From assembly GCA_024579835.1 (NCBI GenBank), contig CP102060.1, forward strand, positions 3,013,558-3,077,557: a stretch of 64,000 nucleotides of DNA, in the 5' to 3' direction. Numbering within the stretch: the first letter of the stretch is position 1; every line of letters begins with the position of its first letter. The DNA comes from Clostridiaceae bacterium HFYG-1003 (GTDB lineage Bacteria; Bacillota; Clostridia; Clostridiales; Clostridiaceae). Position numbers and translations under genes: made by a program. Shown piece after piece: positions 7,978 to 19,901 of the stretch. The notes beneath the pieces were generated by a model, which saw nothing but the letters and a program-made list of their open reading frames with translations, did not search any database and was not told where the DNA came from.

Positions 7978-8562
7978 TTAAGGATTCGGCTCTGAATCAT
8001 CCTCTTCATTGGGGTCTGATTCAGAATTTTCTTCCTCCGTGAGGGGGAGATCTTCAAATGTTTCCTCGGGCAATTCAAACTCTTTGCCTGGCTCATAGTT
8101 AAAGTCCTCATCTCTCATCAGCTCGGAGACGTTCTTGATCAGATTAAGCAGGTGGGAGGAATGGAACATGATCTGTTCCAGATCCTCTTCGCTGTATTCG
8201 CTGAACAGATCTTCGACGATGTGGGTATTGGCCGCCTTCAAATTCTCATAGAAGTGTTTGCCGGAGGCGGTCAGGTGGAGTCGAATCACACGCCGATCCT
8301 TCTCATCCCGGGTCCGTTTCAGATAGCCTTTCTTGATCAGGGCATCCAGGATCGGAGTCATATTCGGTTTGGAAATCTTCAGATATTTGGCAACGTCAGT
8401 TACTGAGGAATTGTCTCGCCGTCTCAGATAGAACAGGACCGAAAATTGTGCAGGGGTCAGGTGGATCGCCTTGGAAATCACCAAGGGATTGAAAATCTTC
8501 TTGTGCAGGATGATCATCAGATCATACAGGTAGGAGGTAACTTGGGGATAGTTCTTGCTCAT
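7978..8562 (-). CDS. MarR-family transcriptional regulator with long acidic tail
   Basis: A winged-helix regulator: LTPAQFSVLFYLRR, SSVTDVAKYLKISKPNMTPILDALIKKGYL and the wing RTRDEKDRRVIRLHLT are visible. The ATG at 8562 is preferred because AGGAG lies 10 nt upstream, while the in-frame GTG at 8571 leaves only 1 nt. After the normal MarR fold (about residue 145) the protein carries a tail of nearly 50 residues dominated by Glu and Asp (ending SDPNEEDDSEPNP), longer than most MarR proteins. Function of the tail is unknown. Targets are unknown; the divergent lipoprotein gene at 8932 is one candidate. Confidence 0.85.
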   Translation of the reverse strand: MSKNYPQVTSYLYDLMIILHKKIFNPLVISKAIHLTPAQFSVLFYLRRRDNSSVTDVAKYLKISKPNMTPILDALIKKGYLKRTRDEKDRRVIRLHLTASGKHFYENLKAANTHIVEDLFSEYSEEDLEQIMFHSSHLLNLIKNVSELMRDEDFNYEPGKEFELPEETFEDLPLTEEENSESDPNEEDDSEPNP

Positions 8563-8931
8563 ATTTTTCACACTCCTCGGTTAAGAGACTGTTTGGAACC
8601 ATCCGATGCAGCCTCTTGATTCATGAGTATTCATATCATTGTTTTGTTATATATATCATACTCAATTCAAAAGAGAAAAACAAAAGAAGTTTCGTGAACA
8701 GTATTAAAATAATATATGTTATACCACGTGAAACGGCGGATTGACGCCAAAAGGCGAGAAGTCTGAATATTCATTTTTGGGCCACGTAAGACTGATTTTT
8801 GGCAGCGGTTCAAACCGGCAGACAGCGATCTGTCCGCCAGGCTTTTTCCGGCAGAATGCAATGTTGGATTGATTTCGAGGGTGACGGCAGGTAAACTGAA
8901 GGTAGACTGCATCGAAAGTGAGAGAAAGAAC

Positions 8932-9816
8932 ATGCGCCAATCGGGCTTCTTTAAGAATCAAATCAGAATGACTGGGACCATTGTCCTGATCACGGCAATG
9001 GTCAGCCTGACCGGATGTCAGGGCGGACCATTAAGCATCGTTCCCGGTACCGGTCAGGCCACGACGGCCGGATCCCAGCCGTCAAACGCTTCCCAGGCGG
9101 GTCCTTCCAATACTTCGCAGGGAAGTTCCCAATCTTCTAACACCTCGGTTCCGGCTCCGCCTTCTCTTGCCGCTCAGGCACTGTCCAAATACCAGGCAGC
9201 CCGACAGGGACTGCGCAGCGAACGGATCACCCAATTATGGTCGGTGGAGAGCAATTATCCGATGAAAACCGGAAAGATCACCTTTGCGGCAAATTATGAT
9301 CTGAATGGTAAAGTACAGACCGCCATGGGCAGCCGGGAAGAATCAGAAGGGGTGGATACCTCAATAACGACCTGGTATCGCACAGAGAGTGAGTATACGG
9401 TCGACCACAAGGGTACCGTGACCACATACTCCCTGGCCCAGGTTAAGGAATCACCGATCTTCGATCTGGACGCCTTGCTCACCCGGCTGCTGGAGACATA
9501 TTCGGCCAGCCTGGAGGACGGCACTTACTATGTCAAGCTGGCAACCCAGGATTCCGGTCTGATCCGAAATATTATGGAAGATCTCGGGTATCGCAAGACC
9601 GAGGAAGATGCCTATGAGGGCAATCTGTATCTGGAAGCCATGATCAACGAGCGGACAGGCTATCTGGACACTCTGAATTACACTTTCAAGCACCGGATCG
9701 CCGGCTACACCGATAATGGGTCGATTTCAACCAGTGACCAGAACCTGCCGGTCGACGTTTCCGTTCCAAAGACTCCGGGCCAGACCAAACCCGGCGCCGG
9801 AACCAGCCAGCCGTAA
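8932..9816 (+). CDS. Lipoprotein of unknown function
   Basis: The 294-residue product has a lipoprotein signal: hydrophobic residues 14-25 followed by the lipobox LTGC (Cys about 28). A Ser/Asn/Gln/Thr-rich linker (to about residue 80) leads to a soluble domain with repeated beta-strand patterns reminiscent of outer-surface lipoproteins of the LppX/LolA-like type, but no family is recognised with confidence. The start at ATG 8932 is favoured because it puts the signal peptide at the N-terminus; its ribosome site is weak. It sits 58 nt ahead of the S41-like lipoprotein, so the two probably work at the same membrane surface. The 8563-8931 stretch before it shows no other gene. Confidence 0.6.
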   Translation: MRQSGFFKNQIRMTGTIVLITAMVSLTGCQGGPLSIVPGTGQATTAGSQPSNASQAGPSNTSQGSSQSSNTSVPAPPSLAAQALSKYQAARQGLRSERITQLWSVESNYPMKTGKITFAANYDLNGKVQTAMGSREESEGVDTSITTWYRTESEYTVDHKGTVTTYSLAQVKESPIFDLDALLTRLLETYSASLEDGTYYVKLATQDSGLIRNIMEDLGYRKTEEDAYEGNLYLEAMINERTGYLDTLNYTFKHRIAGYTDNGSISTSDQNLPVDVSVPKTPGQTKPGAGTSQP

Positions 9817-9874
9817 TGGTCGAATCCCGGTGCTGATGCCGCAGTTCACCATCAGGGGAAGTGAGAAGAGAAGC

Positions 9875-11311
9875 ATGAATCAATGGAATCAGTGGAAGAG
9901 AATAGTGATCCTGCTGGCATGCGTCATCGTTCTGACGACCGGCTGCGGATTGGACGTCATGACGAAATTTGAACGCTGGTCTCTGGATCCGGTCATCGCC
10001 GCCAGGATTCGAGAGCTGGATGAAGCCTTCGAAGCGGGAAAGCCGGTGGAACATTATGTATCGAATCTGGCAGACCTGACCCATGATCAGATGAGATTTG
10101 AACTGTATTATCTCCTGCGTCATCTGGAGCTGGCCGGAACCGACCAGATCTCCAATGCCCGTCTGAATGATGCCAGTCCGATGAAGGACCTGGATCAGTG
10201 GATGATCGAGCTGGATCAGATCCAGTCCATGGATCAGTATTTCCGCTTTTTAAAGAAAGTAAGTGAAGCCTATCAGCCCCTTTACACCAGGGTGCTGCAT
10301 CCCGGAAAAGTCCTGGAGGGCCTGCCCGCTTTGGAAAGCCTGGAGCAGGCAAAGTCAGTTCTTCCTCAGGAAGTCATCTGGGAAACTTACAACGGGTATC
10401 GGAATAAGCCGCAAGTTCTGCTGAACAACCAGCAGCTGCTCCAGCGGTTTGAAAATAAATCCGGGCTGGAATACCACAGCGACCTGTTTGAACGCGAGGA
10501 AGTCGTTTCCACGGGCGTGGCGGAAGACGGGAAAACCGCCTACCTGAAAATAGCCTCCTTCCAGATTCGTGGTACGGCTCCGGATGGGACGGTTCTAGGA
10601 GTAAAAGATTTTCTGTCCAGTCTCTACAAGTTCGATACCCTGATCATCGATGTTCGCGGAAACCATAGTCTGGACATATCCCCCTGGCGGGATGAGATTG
10701 TAGCCCGCCTGGTGAAAGTTCCGGCAAGAATCCAGACCTATATCGCCTTTCGTCGGACAGCGCCGGGTGAAGCCATGCGGCAGGAGCTGCTGACCCAGTT
10801 CTCTTTCGAAGCGGGTCGTCTGCTTTATGATGCCAGCCGGGGCAGTCGAACTTCGGCGGCGAATCTTGCACTGGATGGAACACCGCAAAGTCCCGTTTCA
10901 ATGAATCAGGTGATTTATGACGATCGTCAGCAGCTGGGCGACTATGTCAGAATCCGGGATGTTGTCACACCCCGGGATCCGGTCAATTTTAAGGGAAAGA
11001 TTTACCTGCTCACAGACAGTCAGGTCTATGGCAGCGCAGATTTGTTCAGCTTCTACTTGAAGCAGCTAGATCTGGCCGAGCTGGTCGGGAAGCAGAATCG
11101 GGGGGATGGCATCGCCCAGACGTTCGGTTTCTGCAGGATGCCTCTCCCTTATTCCGGGATCGTCTTCCAGATTCAGATGGCTTACGGATTCAACAAAGAC
11201 GGTTCCCCCAACCATGATCGCGGAACAACCATTGATGTAGCGCGTGAAAATGGGGAAGAACTGGAATATGCCCTGAAACAGTCCATCCGGAAAATTCAGC
11301 CCGAACCCTGA
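9875..11311 (+). CDS. S41-family peptidase-like lipoprotein
   Basis: A 478-residue protein with a lipoprotein signal (hydrophobic 10-22, lipobox LTTGC). The C-terminal half resembles tail-specific/S41 peptidases: strand FDTLIIDVRGNHS near residue 255 and the nucleophile region LLTDSQVYGSADLFS near residue 385, followed by AELVGKQNRGDG. In CtpA-type enzymes the catalytic Lys lies in a VGEKTFGKG-like segment; here the Lys is shifted by one position, so activity is uncertain. The ATG at 9875 follows GAAGTGAGAAGAG; the open frame extends upstream but overlaps the preceding gene. A strong terminator follows. Role unknown: envelope protein turnover is plausible. Confidence 0.7.
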   Translation: MNQWNQWKRIVILLACVIVLTTGCGLDVMTKFERWSLDPVIAARIRELDEAFEAGKPVEHYVSNLADLTHDQMRFELYYLLRHLELAGTDQISNARLNDASPMKDLDQWMIELDQIQSMDQYFRFLKKVSEAYQPLYTRVLHPGKVLEGLPALESLEQAKSVLPQEVIWETYNGYRNKPQVLLNNQQLLQRFENKSGLEYHSDLFEREEVVSTGVAEDGKTAYLKIASFQIRGTAPDGTVLGVKDFLSSLYKFDTLIIDVRGNHSLDISPWRDEIVARLVKVPARIQTYIAFRRTAPGEAMRQELLTQFSFEAGRLLYDASRGSRTSAANLALDGTPQSPVSMNQVIYDDRQQLGDYVRIRDVVTPRDPVNFKGKIYLLTDSQVYGSADLFSFYLKQLDLAELVGKQNRGDGIAQTFGFCRMPLPYSGIVFQIQMAYGFNKDGSPNHDRGTTIDVARENGEELEYALKQSIRKIQPEP

Positions 11312-11346
11312 AGCAGGTGCTGTCAGATCAAGGGACGCAGCAATAA

Positions 11347-11380
11347 GACAGGCTGAAAGCTTTCGCTTTCAGCCTGTCAT
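11347..11380 (+). terminator. Terminator between the S41-like and telA genes (convergent)
   Basis: A perfect 14-bp stem (11347-11360 with 11365-11378) with TTTC loop, then ATCCGTTTTATTT. The downstream ATCCGTTTTATTT-GAAGA sequence is itself duplicated once (11379-11418). Confidence 0.85.
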
Positions 11381-11535
11381 CCGTTTTATTTGAAGATCAT
11401 CCGTTTTATTTCGAAGACCTGTGTTTGATTGATCCACAGATCTTGCCGTCCCTACCTGATTCAGGGATCCTTTGTCTGTCCGGCGGGAGCAGACAGGAAC
11501 CTGGTCAGGATCTGGCGGAATATGGACTATTCGGC

Positions 11536-12816
11536 TTACTTATCTTCTTCAGTAATCTCGGCGTCGACTACCTTCTTATTGAGCAGGGACTCAACCCGGG
11601 AGGTATCGTAGCTGTCCGTTTTGGAGCCTGGATAGGATCCCTGTTTTTCCACAGCGGGTTCAGCCTGGGTGGTGGGGCCGCCCGTGACGGATTTCAGCAG
11701 GCTCTGCTTCAAGGTATCTTCGATCTTGAGGAGTTCCTGTTCGGCAGCCAGACGGCGGGCCTGTCCTTCTTTCTGAATCTTCAGGGTTTCATCAATGGTG
11801 GTAATGAGGTCGTCGTTCACTTTCTTCAAGGTTTCCAGTTCCACGATGCCGCGTTCGGATTCCTTGGCCACTTCAATCGTATTGGTTTTCAGCATCTCTG
11901 AATTCTTCCGCAGCAGCTCATTGGTCGTTGTTGTGACGCTGCGCTGCATTTCGAGTCCGGCTTTTTGCTTGGACAGGGACAGTGCGATGACAACCTGGGA
12001 TTTCCACAGGGGGATGGTGTTGAGGATGGCGGTCTGGATCTTGTCGACCAGGGCCTTGTCGTTGTTCTGGATCAGCTTGATCTGGGGGGCGGTCTGAATT
12101 GCCAAAGTTTTGGACAGTTTCAGGTCGTGGACTTTCTTTTCAAACCGGTTGACCGTGTTCTCAAAGTCGTTGATCAGCTGGCTGGCCATGGAATCGTTGG
12201 ATTCCAGCGCTTCCTGACGCAGGCGGGGGAGCGTGACATCCCGCAGATCCTTCAATTTTTCCTCGCCGGCAAAAATGTACAGCTGGAGATCATTGAAATA
12301 TTCGACGTTCTTCTGATAGAGGTTGTCCAGGACGCCGATATCCTTGAGCAGTCCCATGCGGGCTTTGTCCAGTTCGGATTCGATTTTGTCGATCTGAGTT
12401 TCCAGTGTCTGGAAGCGAGCCATGTACTTCTCGGTATTATTGGTCAGTTTGTTCAGGAACGGGATTTTTTTCAGGAAGCTGTCATCTTCGCCGTCGACAT
12501 CGGCATCCCGGACTTTCGTCATCAGGTCCACCATGATATCGCCGACATAGCCGGCATCCTTGCTCTTGATCTGAGCGAGGATGGTTTCAGAGAACTGAGC
12601 AATGTTTTTCTGAGCGCTGACACCATACTGCTCGGTCATCTGAGAATCCATCAGGTCAATGTTGTTCTTGATCTCTTCGATCTTTTCCCGTTCAGCCGGG
12701 GTAATGCGCTCGACCTGCTGGGTCAGCTTGGCAATTTCCTGTTCTTTTTCGACTTGGGCAGTTTGGGCCTTGGCACTGCTTTTGGCTAAGCTTTGCAAGG
12801 TGATTTCGTCTGGCAT
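11536..12816 (-). CDS. telA: Toxic-anion resistance protein, TelA/KlaA family
   Basis: A 426-residue, mostly helical cytosolic protein of the TelA (PF05816) family, first linked to tellurite resistance; the true role in Bacillota is not settled. Family-typical features are the NDKALVDKIQTAILNTIPLWKSQV block near residue 255, which family members use as a signature, and long coiled-coil predictions around it. The C-terminus is a charged linker ending in AEITEEDK. It follows xpaC after 117 bp in the same direction; the xpaC-telA pair is conserved in Bacillota (xpaC-yaaN in Bacillus subtilis). Confidence 0.88.
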   Translation of the reverse strand: MPDEITLQSLAKSSAKAQTAQVEKEQEIAKLTQQVERITPAEREKIEEIKNNIDLMDSQMTEQYGVSAQKNIAQFSETILAQIKSKDAGYVGDIMVDLMTKVRDADVDGEDDSFLKKIPFLNKLTNNTEKYMARFQTLETQIDKIESELDKARMGLLKDIGVLDNLYQKNVEYFNDLQLYIFAGEEKLKDLRDVTLPRLRQEALESNDSMASQLINDFENTVNRFEKKVHDLKLSKTLAIQTAPQIKLIQNNDKALVDKIQTAILNTIPLWKSQVVIALSLSKQKAGLEMQRSVTTTTNELLRKNSEMLKTNTIEVAKESERGIVELETLKKVNDDLITTIDETLKIQKEGQARRLAAEQELLKIEDTLKQSLLKSVTGGPTTQAEPAVEKQGSYPGSKTDSYDTSRVESLLNKKVVDAEITEEDK

Positions 12817-12933
12817 GGTTTCTTCCTCCTGAATTGTGGATTTATGGCATGAATTGATATCTCGGTCCGGGGACGGTAAGGCGTCAGGCTGAGTCTGGAT
12901 TCAGAGTGGATCAGGATCTCGACTGGATCAGGC

Positions 12934-13545
12934 TTACGGCTGATCCGGCGGATTGGTTTTTTGCAGCAGATCAATGTCCGCTTCGATATCGATCAGTTCA
13001 TTGCTGGCTAACTGAATATACTGCTTTTTAAAGGCATCCTGCAGGGTGAGGAGCGCACCGGAGGTCTTGACCTCGATGTTGTCCACTTCCTGGGACTGGA
13101 TTCCGGTGATCTCAAATTCATGATACTTGGACAGAATGTCTCTGGCCGTATCAAGGTAATATCCGAAGAAGCGGCGTGCCTTTGTGATCTTATGGGGGTT
13201 TCGCTTCAGGTATTCCATGATCTTCTCGCCAAGTCGGTACAGTTCCATGGCGTTGTCGGCCACCGGTTTGGACTTGACGTGCTTTGCAACAAACAGGACC
13301 TGGTCCATATCGGTCTGACCCTGTTTCATTAAGGCGTTCAGCTCAGCTTCCATTTTTCCGTCGATCGCGTCCAGAGTGGGGTACTGGTTCCGGCGGGCGC
13401 GGGCTGAGATCAGAGTAACCAGGAGCGTGACAGAGGTCAAAAGCAGCGTACTGGCGAGATCAATCCGCAGGATGAACAAGGTGAGGACAAAAACGAGCAG
13501 CGGGGGCACGAGCACCCCGAACAGGGTTTTCATTTGACGGTTCAT
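12934..13545 (-). CDS. xpaC: XpaC-family membrane protein
   Basis: The 203-residue protein has two N-terminal membrane segments (about residues 8-47) followed by a helical cytosolic part. It matches the XpaC family, named for hydrolysis of 5-bromo-4-chloroindolyl phosphate, an activity whose physiological meaning is unclear. A ribosome site (AAGGAA) precedes the ATG. It is the first gene of the xpaC-telA unit; the 13546-13844 stretch upstream contains no gene. Confidence 0.82.
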   Translation of the reverse strand: MNRQMKTLFGVLVPPLLVFVLTLFILRIDLASTLLLTSVTLLVTLISARARRNQYPTLDAIDGKMEAELNALMKQGQTDMDQVLFVAKHVKSKPVADNAMELYRLGEKIMEYLKRNPHKITKARRFFGYYLDTARDILSKYHEFEITGIQSQEVDNIEVKTSGALLTLQDAFKKQYIQLASNELIDIEADIDLLQKTNPPDQP

Positions 13546-13844
13546 GGGTTCCTTCCTTTTCGATGATTTGTGCGGTCAGCTGATGCAATAGGGAATCTGA
13601 CTGAGAAGAGACAGCCGGCTGCTTCGGATGGTCTCTCAGGGAGAGCTCCGGGCTGCGGCATATTATGAAATAAATTTTAGCACACAATGATGAACAAAGA
13701 TTGAAAGCAGGATTAAAACACGGTGGAATGGAGAAAGGGGAGGGTCCACCGCAGAGCTGAAAAATCGTGTGATGCAGGGGTGGTGGTTCGGTTGCGGATG
13801 TGTTGTGACTGGTTGCCCCAAAAAGGATTAAAAATCGATTAAAT

Positions 13845-13874
13845 AGAACGCACGTTCCGAAGAAGTGATATAAT
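13845..13874 (+). promoter_or_regulatory. clpB promoter with LexA-like box in the -35 region
   Basis: TGATATAAT (13866-13874) is an extended -10. The -35 position is occupied by AGAACGCACGTTCC (13845-13858), a palindrome that matches 13 of 14 positions of the Gram-positive SOS box CGAACRNRYGTTYC. No CIRCE or CtsR-type repeat, the usual clpB controls, is visible. Whether LexA binds here is inference. Confidence 0.55.
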
Positions 13875-13956
13875 ATATTTAGCGACAAAATTAAGGTAGA
13901 CATGATACAGTCTGACACATGGAGAAATTCATGTGAACTTTTCGTGAGGTGAAACA

Positions 13957-16563
<2,607 letters not shown>

Positions 16564-16613
16564 TCCGCAGAAATCGGTTCCGACTTTAAAAATGACAACA
16601 AGCCTATTCCCCC

Positions 16614-16645
16614 AACCGGCTCTGAACCAATCAGGGCCGGTTTTC
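16614..16645 (+). terminator. Intrinsic terminator of clpB
   Basis: A 12-bp stem AACCGGCTCTGA/TCAGGGCCGGTT with one G-U pair, followed by TTTT. Confidence 0.85.
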
Positions 16646-16748
16646 CATATCAGGAAATCAACAGACCATACCAGCCCGGGGGTCCAAACCCCCCAAAGCT
16701 TTGATCAGGATCCCAGAAGCGAAAATGGCAGTTGAGCAATTGAAGATA

Positions 16749-16781
16749 AAAAAAGACACCGAACCTGGGTTCAGTGTCTGA
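16749..16781 (-). terminator. Intrinsic terminator of the DUF4349 gene
   Basis: AGACAC-C-GAAC and GTTC-A-GTGTCT pair with one mismatch; on the minus strand the hairpin is followed by TTTTTTT. It lies about 190 bp beyond the stop. Confidence 0.75.
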
Positions 16782-16785
16782 GCGG

Positions 16786-16827
16786 TCTGGCTGTTCTTGT
16801 CTGGCTGTTCTTGTCTGGCTGTTCTTG
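16786..16827. repeat. 14-bp direct tandem repeat, three copies
   Basis: The unit TCTGGCTGTTCTTG is repeated three times without spacers (16786-16827), then breaks down in TCTGGTCTGTGTG. Non-coding. Confidence 0.9.
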
Positions 16828-16968
16828 TCTGGTCTGTGTGTTCTGAGCTCCGTGATTCGAAGCTTGATTGATGGAAAGGAAGATTCGTCTTATTAAGGAA
16901 GAGCATTATTATTGAAAGCAAGCGCTGCCGAACGCGAGGGGGCAGAGATTGTCTGATCCGGTGACTCA

Positions 16969-17955
16969 TCAGGATTTGGATTTCGGGGACTGGTCCGGGT
17001 CGGCGGGTGGGGATTGTTCGGCTGTCCGGTTTGGTGTCCGGTGATAGAGCGGGGTTCCGTCGGGTCCGATGCGGTTGCTCCAATGGTTAGGATTGCGGCG
17101 AACCACTTTTCGGGCAATGAAGAGGATCACGGCCAGAGGGAGCAGGACCGGCAGAAGGAAGATGATGCCGGAGATAACATCGACGGCGGTATCTGCCCAG
17201 TAACGCAGCCCCTTGCTGAAGTTATTTCTGAATCGATCCCAGGCGGACTCGGGCTCTTCGGTGGTGGCCAGTCCGGTTTCATCGGAGACCTGGACCGTGA
17301 TGCGGGAGAACTGGGTGGAGTTTTTCAGAGCATTGAGCTGACCTTCGTAGGATTCAATTTCCTGTCGAGTCTGCTGCAGAGAACTCTCAATGGCCAGGAT
17401 ATCCTGGATTTCGGTAGCCTTGGCCAGAATCCCGATGAGGGTTTCTTCCTTGATCTTCAGTGTTTTAATCCGGGCTTCCGTATCGATAAACTGAGTGGTA
17501 ACATCGGCCACATCCAGGGTTACATTACTGGTGGTTCCCAGTTTCTTGATTTCTTCGATGGCGGTGTCAAAGTTGGCGGTGGCGACTTTGATGGTGATGG
17601 TCAGGTAACGCTTTTCACTGGTCTGGGACTGCTGCATGTAGTAGACATAGCCGCTGTAGCGTTTGGCGATCAGGTCGATCTCGGTCTGGGCAGTCTGGAT
17701 GTTCTTTGCGGTCATGGCGATGGTTGCTGTTTTCACGAGCTTCTGTTCATTGCCCAGCTCGACGGTCTTGTCGTTATTATTGTAGTCTGGCGGAACAAAA
17801 TCCGGTTTCAGGCCCTGATCGGTCGGTGCCGTCACACCGCCTTCGCCGCTGGTGTCACTGGAGACGTTCAGGCGGTCATTGATGGCGCTGCAGCCGGTCA
17901 AAAGGCTGAAAAAGAGGAGGACGGCCGCAATGGCCCGTGTGGTTTTTGGCTTCAT
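16969..17955 (-). CDS. DUF4349 lipoprotein
   Basis: A 328-residue membrane-anchored protein: lipoprotein signal with lipobox LLTGC near residue 21, an extracytoplasmic domain (about 70-245) of the DUF4349 type that includes a coiled-coil section (TEARIKTLKIKEETL), one C-terminal membrane segment (IISGIIFLLPVLLPLAVILF region) and a short charged tail. The ATG at 17955 is chosen because GGAGGTT stands 5-6 nt upstream; the frame opens 21 nt earlier without a ribosome site. Function of the family is unknown. Two TATAAT-like -10 hexamers (minus strand, 17986-17991 and 17997-18002) lie upstream. Confidence 0.8.
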   Translation of the reverse strand: MKPKTTRAIAAVLLFFSLLTGCSAINDRLNVSSDTSGEGGVTAPTDQGLKPDFVPPDYNNNDKTVELGNEQKLVKTATIAMTAKNIQTAQTEIDLIAKRYSGYVYYMQQSQTSEKRYLTITIKVATANFDTAIEEIKKLGTTSNVTLDVADVTTQFIDTEARIKTLKIKEETLIGILAKATEIQDILAIESSLQQTRQEIESYEGQLNALKNSTQFSRITVQVSDETGLATTEEPESAWDRFRNNFSKGLRYWADTAVDVISGIIFLLPVLLPLAVILFIARKVVRRNPNHWSNRIGPDGTPLYHRTPNRTAEQSPPADPDQSPKSKS

Positions 17956-18213
17956 GATATAACCTCCCGGCATCATTATTCGATGATTATAGCTGTATTA
18001 TATGCTACTGTCCGCCAAATGGATTACAACATAACTACAAAGGATGGGAAATACCTGCGGGATCTTCAATAAATTTGCGGAATCAATGCGTATTCAATAC
18101 GTATGCAAGACGAATTCAATCAGTTCTTCGCTTAGATGGGAAGGGCTCCGCACTGACTGAGAAACGACGGACAAAAGCCCCGTCAGAAGGGTTCGACTTT
18201 CTGGATAATCTGA

Positions 18214-18249
18214 GCAAACTGCCCCGGCCAGCTGGCCGGGGCAGTTTGC
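18214..18249 (-). terminator. 36-bp perfect palindrome, terminator of gapN
   Basis: The sequence is perfectly self-complementary across 18214-18249 with no loop (centre CCAG/CTGG), GC-rich inside and flanked by GCAAAC/GTTTGC. It lies 23 nt after the gapN stop. The GTTTTCTT that follows on the plus strand gives it some bidirectional character. Confidence 0.8.
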
Positions 18250-18272
18250 AGTTTTCTTGCTGAGGGGCGGGG

Positions 18273-19793
18273 TCAGGATATTTCGGATTCCCCCTGTCCT
18301 TCGGTAACCGGCGTATCTTCTACGGGGTTGACCAGCTCGGGGCGGATCGTCACGACGATGGCCTTGGGTCGGGTCATGGCTTCAATCGCATATCGGATGC
18401 CTTGAGTTCCCATGCCGGAGTCTTTGACTCCCAGGAAGGGGAAGTGGTCCGGTCCGCGTTCCGGTTTGTTGTTGATCTGAACGGTGCCGACTTCCAGGCG
18501 GTTGGCAATGGTAAAGGCCTTGTCGATATGATTGGTGAAGACGGAAGCCTGAAGGCCGTACTGGCTCTCATTGGCCAGACGGATGGCCTCCTCGGCGGAG
18601 GAGACCCGCAGGATGGGCAGAACCGGACCGAAGGGCTCTTCCCAGGCGATGCGCATGTCTGGCGTGACCTGATCCAGGAGGGTGGGGTAGAGCAGGTTGC
18701 CTTCCCGGCGGTTTCCACTTAAGAGGACTGCTCCCTTGGCCAGGGCATCGTCGATAAGGCCCTGGACATAATCCGCGGCTTCGCTGCTGATCAGCGGCGT
18801 GATGGTGACGCCTTCCTCCATGGGATGGCCGCTTTTCAAGGCCTCCACTTCAAGGGTCAGATATCGGGCCAGTTCATCGCCGATGGAGCCCACGGCCAGA
18901 ACCCGCTTGACGGCGGTACAGCGCTGACCAGAATAGGAGTAGGCACCGACGGTGATCAGCTGGGCGGTTTTTTTCAGGTCCGCGTCCTCCAGCACGATGG
19001 CGGGGTCCTTGCCGCCCAGTTCGAGAATCTGCGGGACCATACCGGCCAGGCCGGATATATGGCGACCGGTCTTGGTGGAACCGGTGAAATTGATGAAATT
19101 GATCCCCGGGTGAGTCGTCAGATAGTCGCCGATCTCCGAGCTTTTGCCGGTAACGGTATTCAGGACTCCATCCGGCAGACCGGCCTGACGGAACATTTCA
19201 GCCAGACACAGGGCGCTGATGGCCCCTTGCGTCGGCGGCTTCATGATGCAGGCATTGCCTCCGATCAGAGCGGGAGCAACCTTGGATACCGTCAGGTTGA
19301 CCGGGTAATTGAACGGGGAGATGGCCAGTACCGTACCGATGGGCGAAGCCGTGACAATGGACAGTTTGTTCATGGATCCGCCGGGGAATTTGTCGCCGGA
19401 GATGGTTTCACCCTCAATGTTCTGACCGGCGTCGGCGGTAAAGCGGATAAATTCCGCTGACCGGATCACCTCATTCTGAGAGGAGGGCAGGGTCTTTCCG
19501 ATTTCCATCGCCATAATCCGGGCGATTTCATCGGCATTCTCTTCCAGCAGATCCGCTGCCCGGTACAGGATATCGGCCCGTTCGGACATGGGCCGCAGCG
19601 CCCAGGTTTTCAGCGCGACTTTCGTATCAGCAATGGCCTGATCTACTTCACTCTGAGTCATTGCCTGGATATGTCCTACAACGGAGTCATCTACCGGGGA
19701 TCGGACCGCGATGGTCTTGCCCGAAGTCGATTCAATCCACTGGCCATGCAGCAAGTTTCGATAGATCTGATTGACATGAAGTTCATTCAGCAT
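18273..19793 (-). CDS. gapN: NADP-dependent non-phosphorylating glyceraldehyde-3-phosphate dehydrogenase
   Basis: Oxidises glyceraldehyde-3-phosphate directly to 3-phosphoglycerate, making NADPH and bypassing one ATP-forming step. The 506-residue aldehyde dehydrogenase has the GapN-type active site SYSGQRCTAVKR (catalytic Cys about 292), the general-base Glu in LELGGKDPAIV, and ISPFNYPVNL typical of this subfamily. A strong AAGGAGG precedes the ATG. It runs about 15-20 residues longer at the C-terminus than usual GapN proteins (tail ENTPVTEGQGESEIS-like, acidic). The product 3-phosphoglycerate is the substrate of SerA. Assignment within the ALDH superfamily is good but not certain. Confidence 0.85.
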   Translation of the reverse strand: MLNELHVNQIYRNLLHGQWIESTSGKTIAVRSPVDDSVVGHIQAMTQSEVDQAIADTKVALKTWALRPMSERADILYRAADLLEENADEIARIMAMEIGKTLPSSQNEVIRSAEFIRFTADAGQNIEGETISGDKFPGGSMNKLSIVTASPIGTVLAISPFNYPVNLTVSKVAPALIGGNACIMKPPTQGAISALCLAEMFRQAGLPDGVLNTVTGKSSEIGDYLTTHPGINFINFTGSTKTGRHISGLAGMVPQILELGGKDPAIVLEDADLKKTAQLITVGAYSYSGQRCTAVKRVLAVGSIGDELARYLTLEVEALKSGHPMEEGVTITPLISSEAADYVQGLIDDALAKGAVLLSGNRREGNLLYPTLLDQVTPDMRIAWEEPFGPVLPILRVSSAEEAIRLANESQYGLQASVFTNHIDKAFTIANRLEVGTVQINNKPERGPDHFPFLGVKDSGMGTQGIRYAIEAMTRPKAIVVTIRPELVNPVEDTPVTEGQGESEIS

Positions 19794-19901
19794 AGCTTGC
19801 CTCCTTGAGGGATTACATGAAAAGTATCTGCAATAGTTTCTGTATTTGATTCTGCCTGGGATTCACATCGAGCCAGGGATGAATCGTGATTGAATGGCTT
19901 A

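Noticed and set aside
13546-13956. CIRCE or CtsR site before clpB
   Set aside because: No GAGTGCTAA-type or AGGTCAAA-type repeat is present; only the LexA-like palindrome was found.
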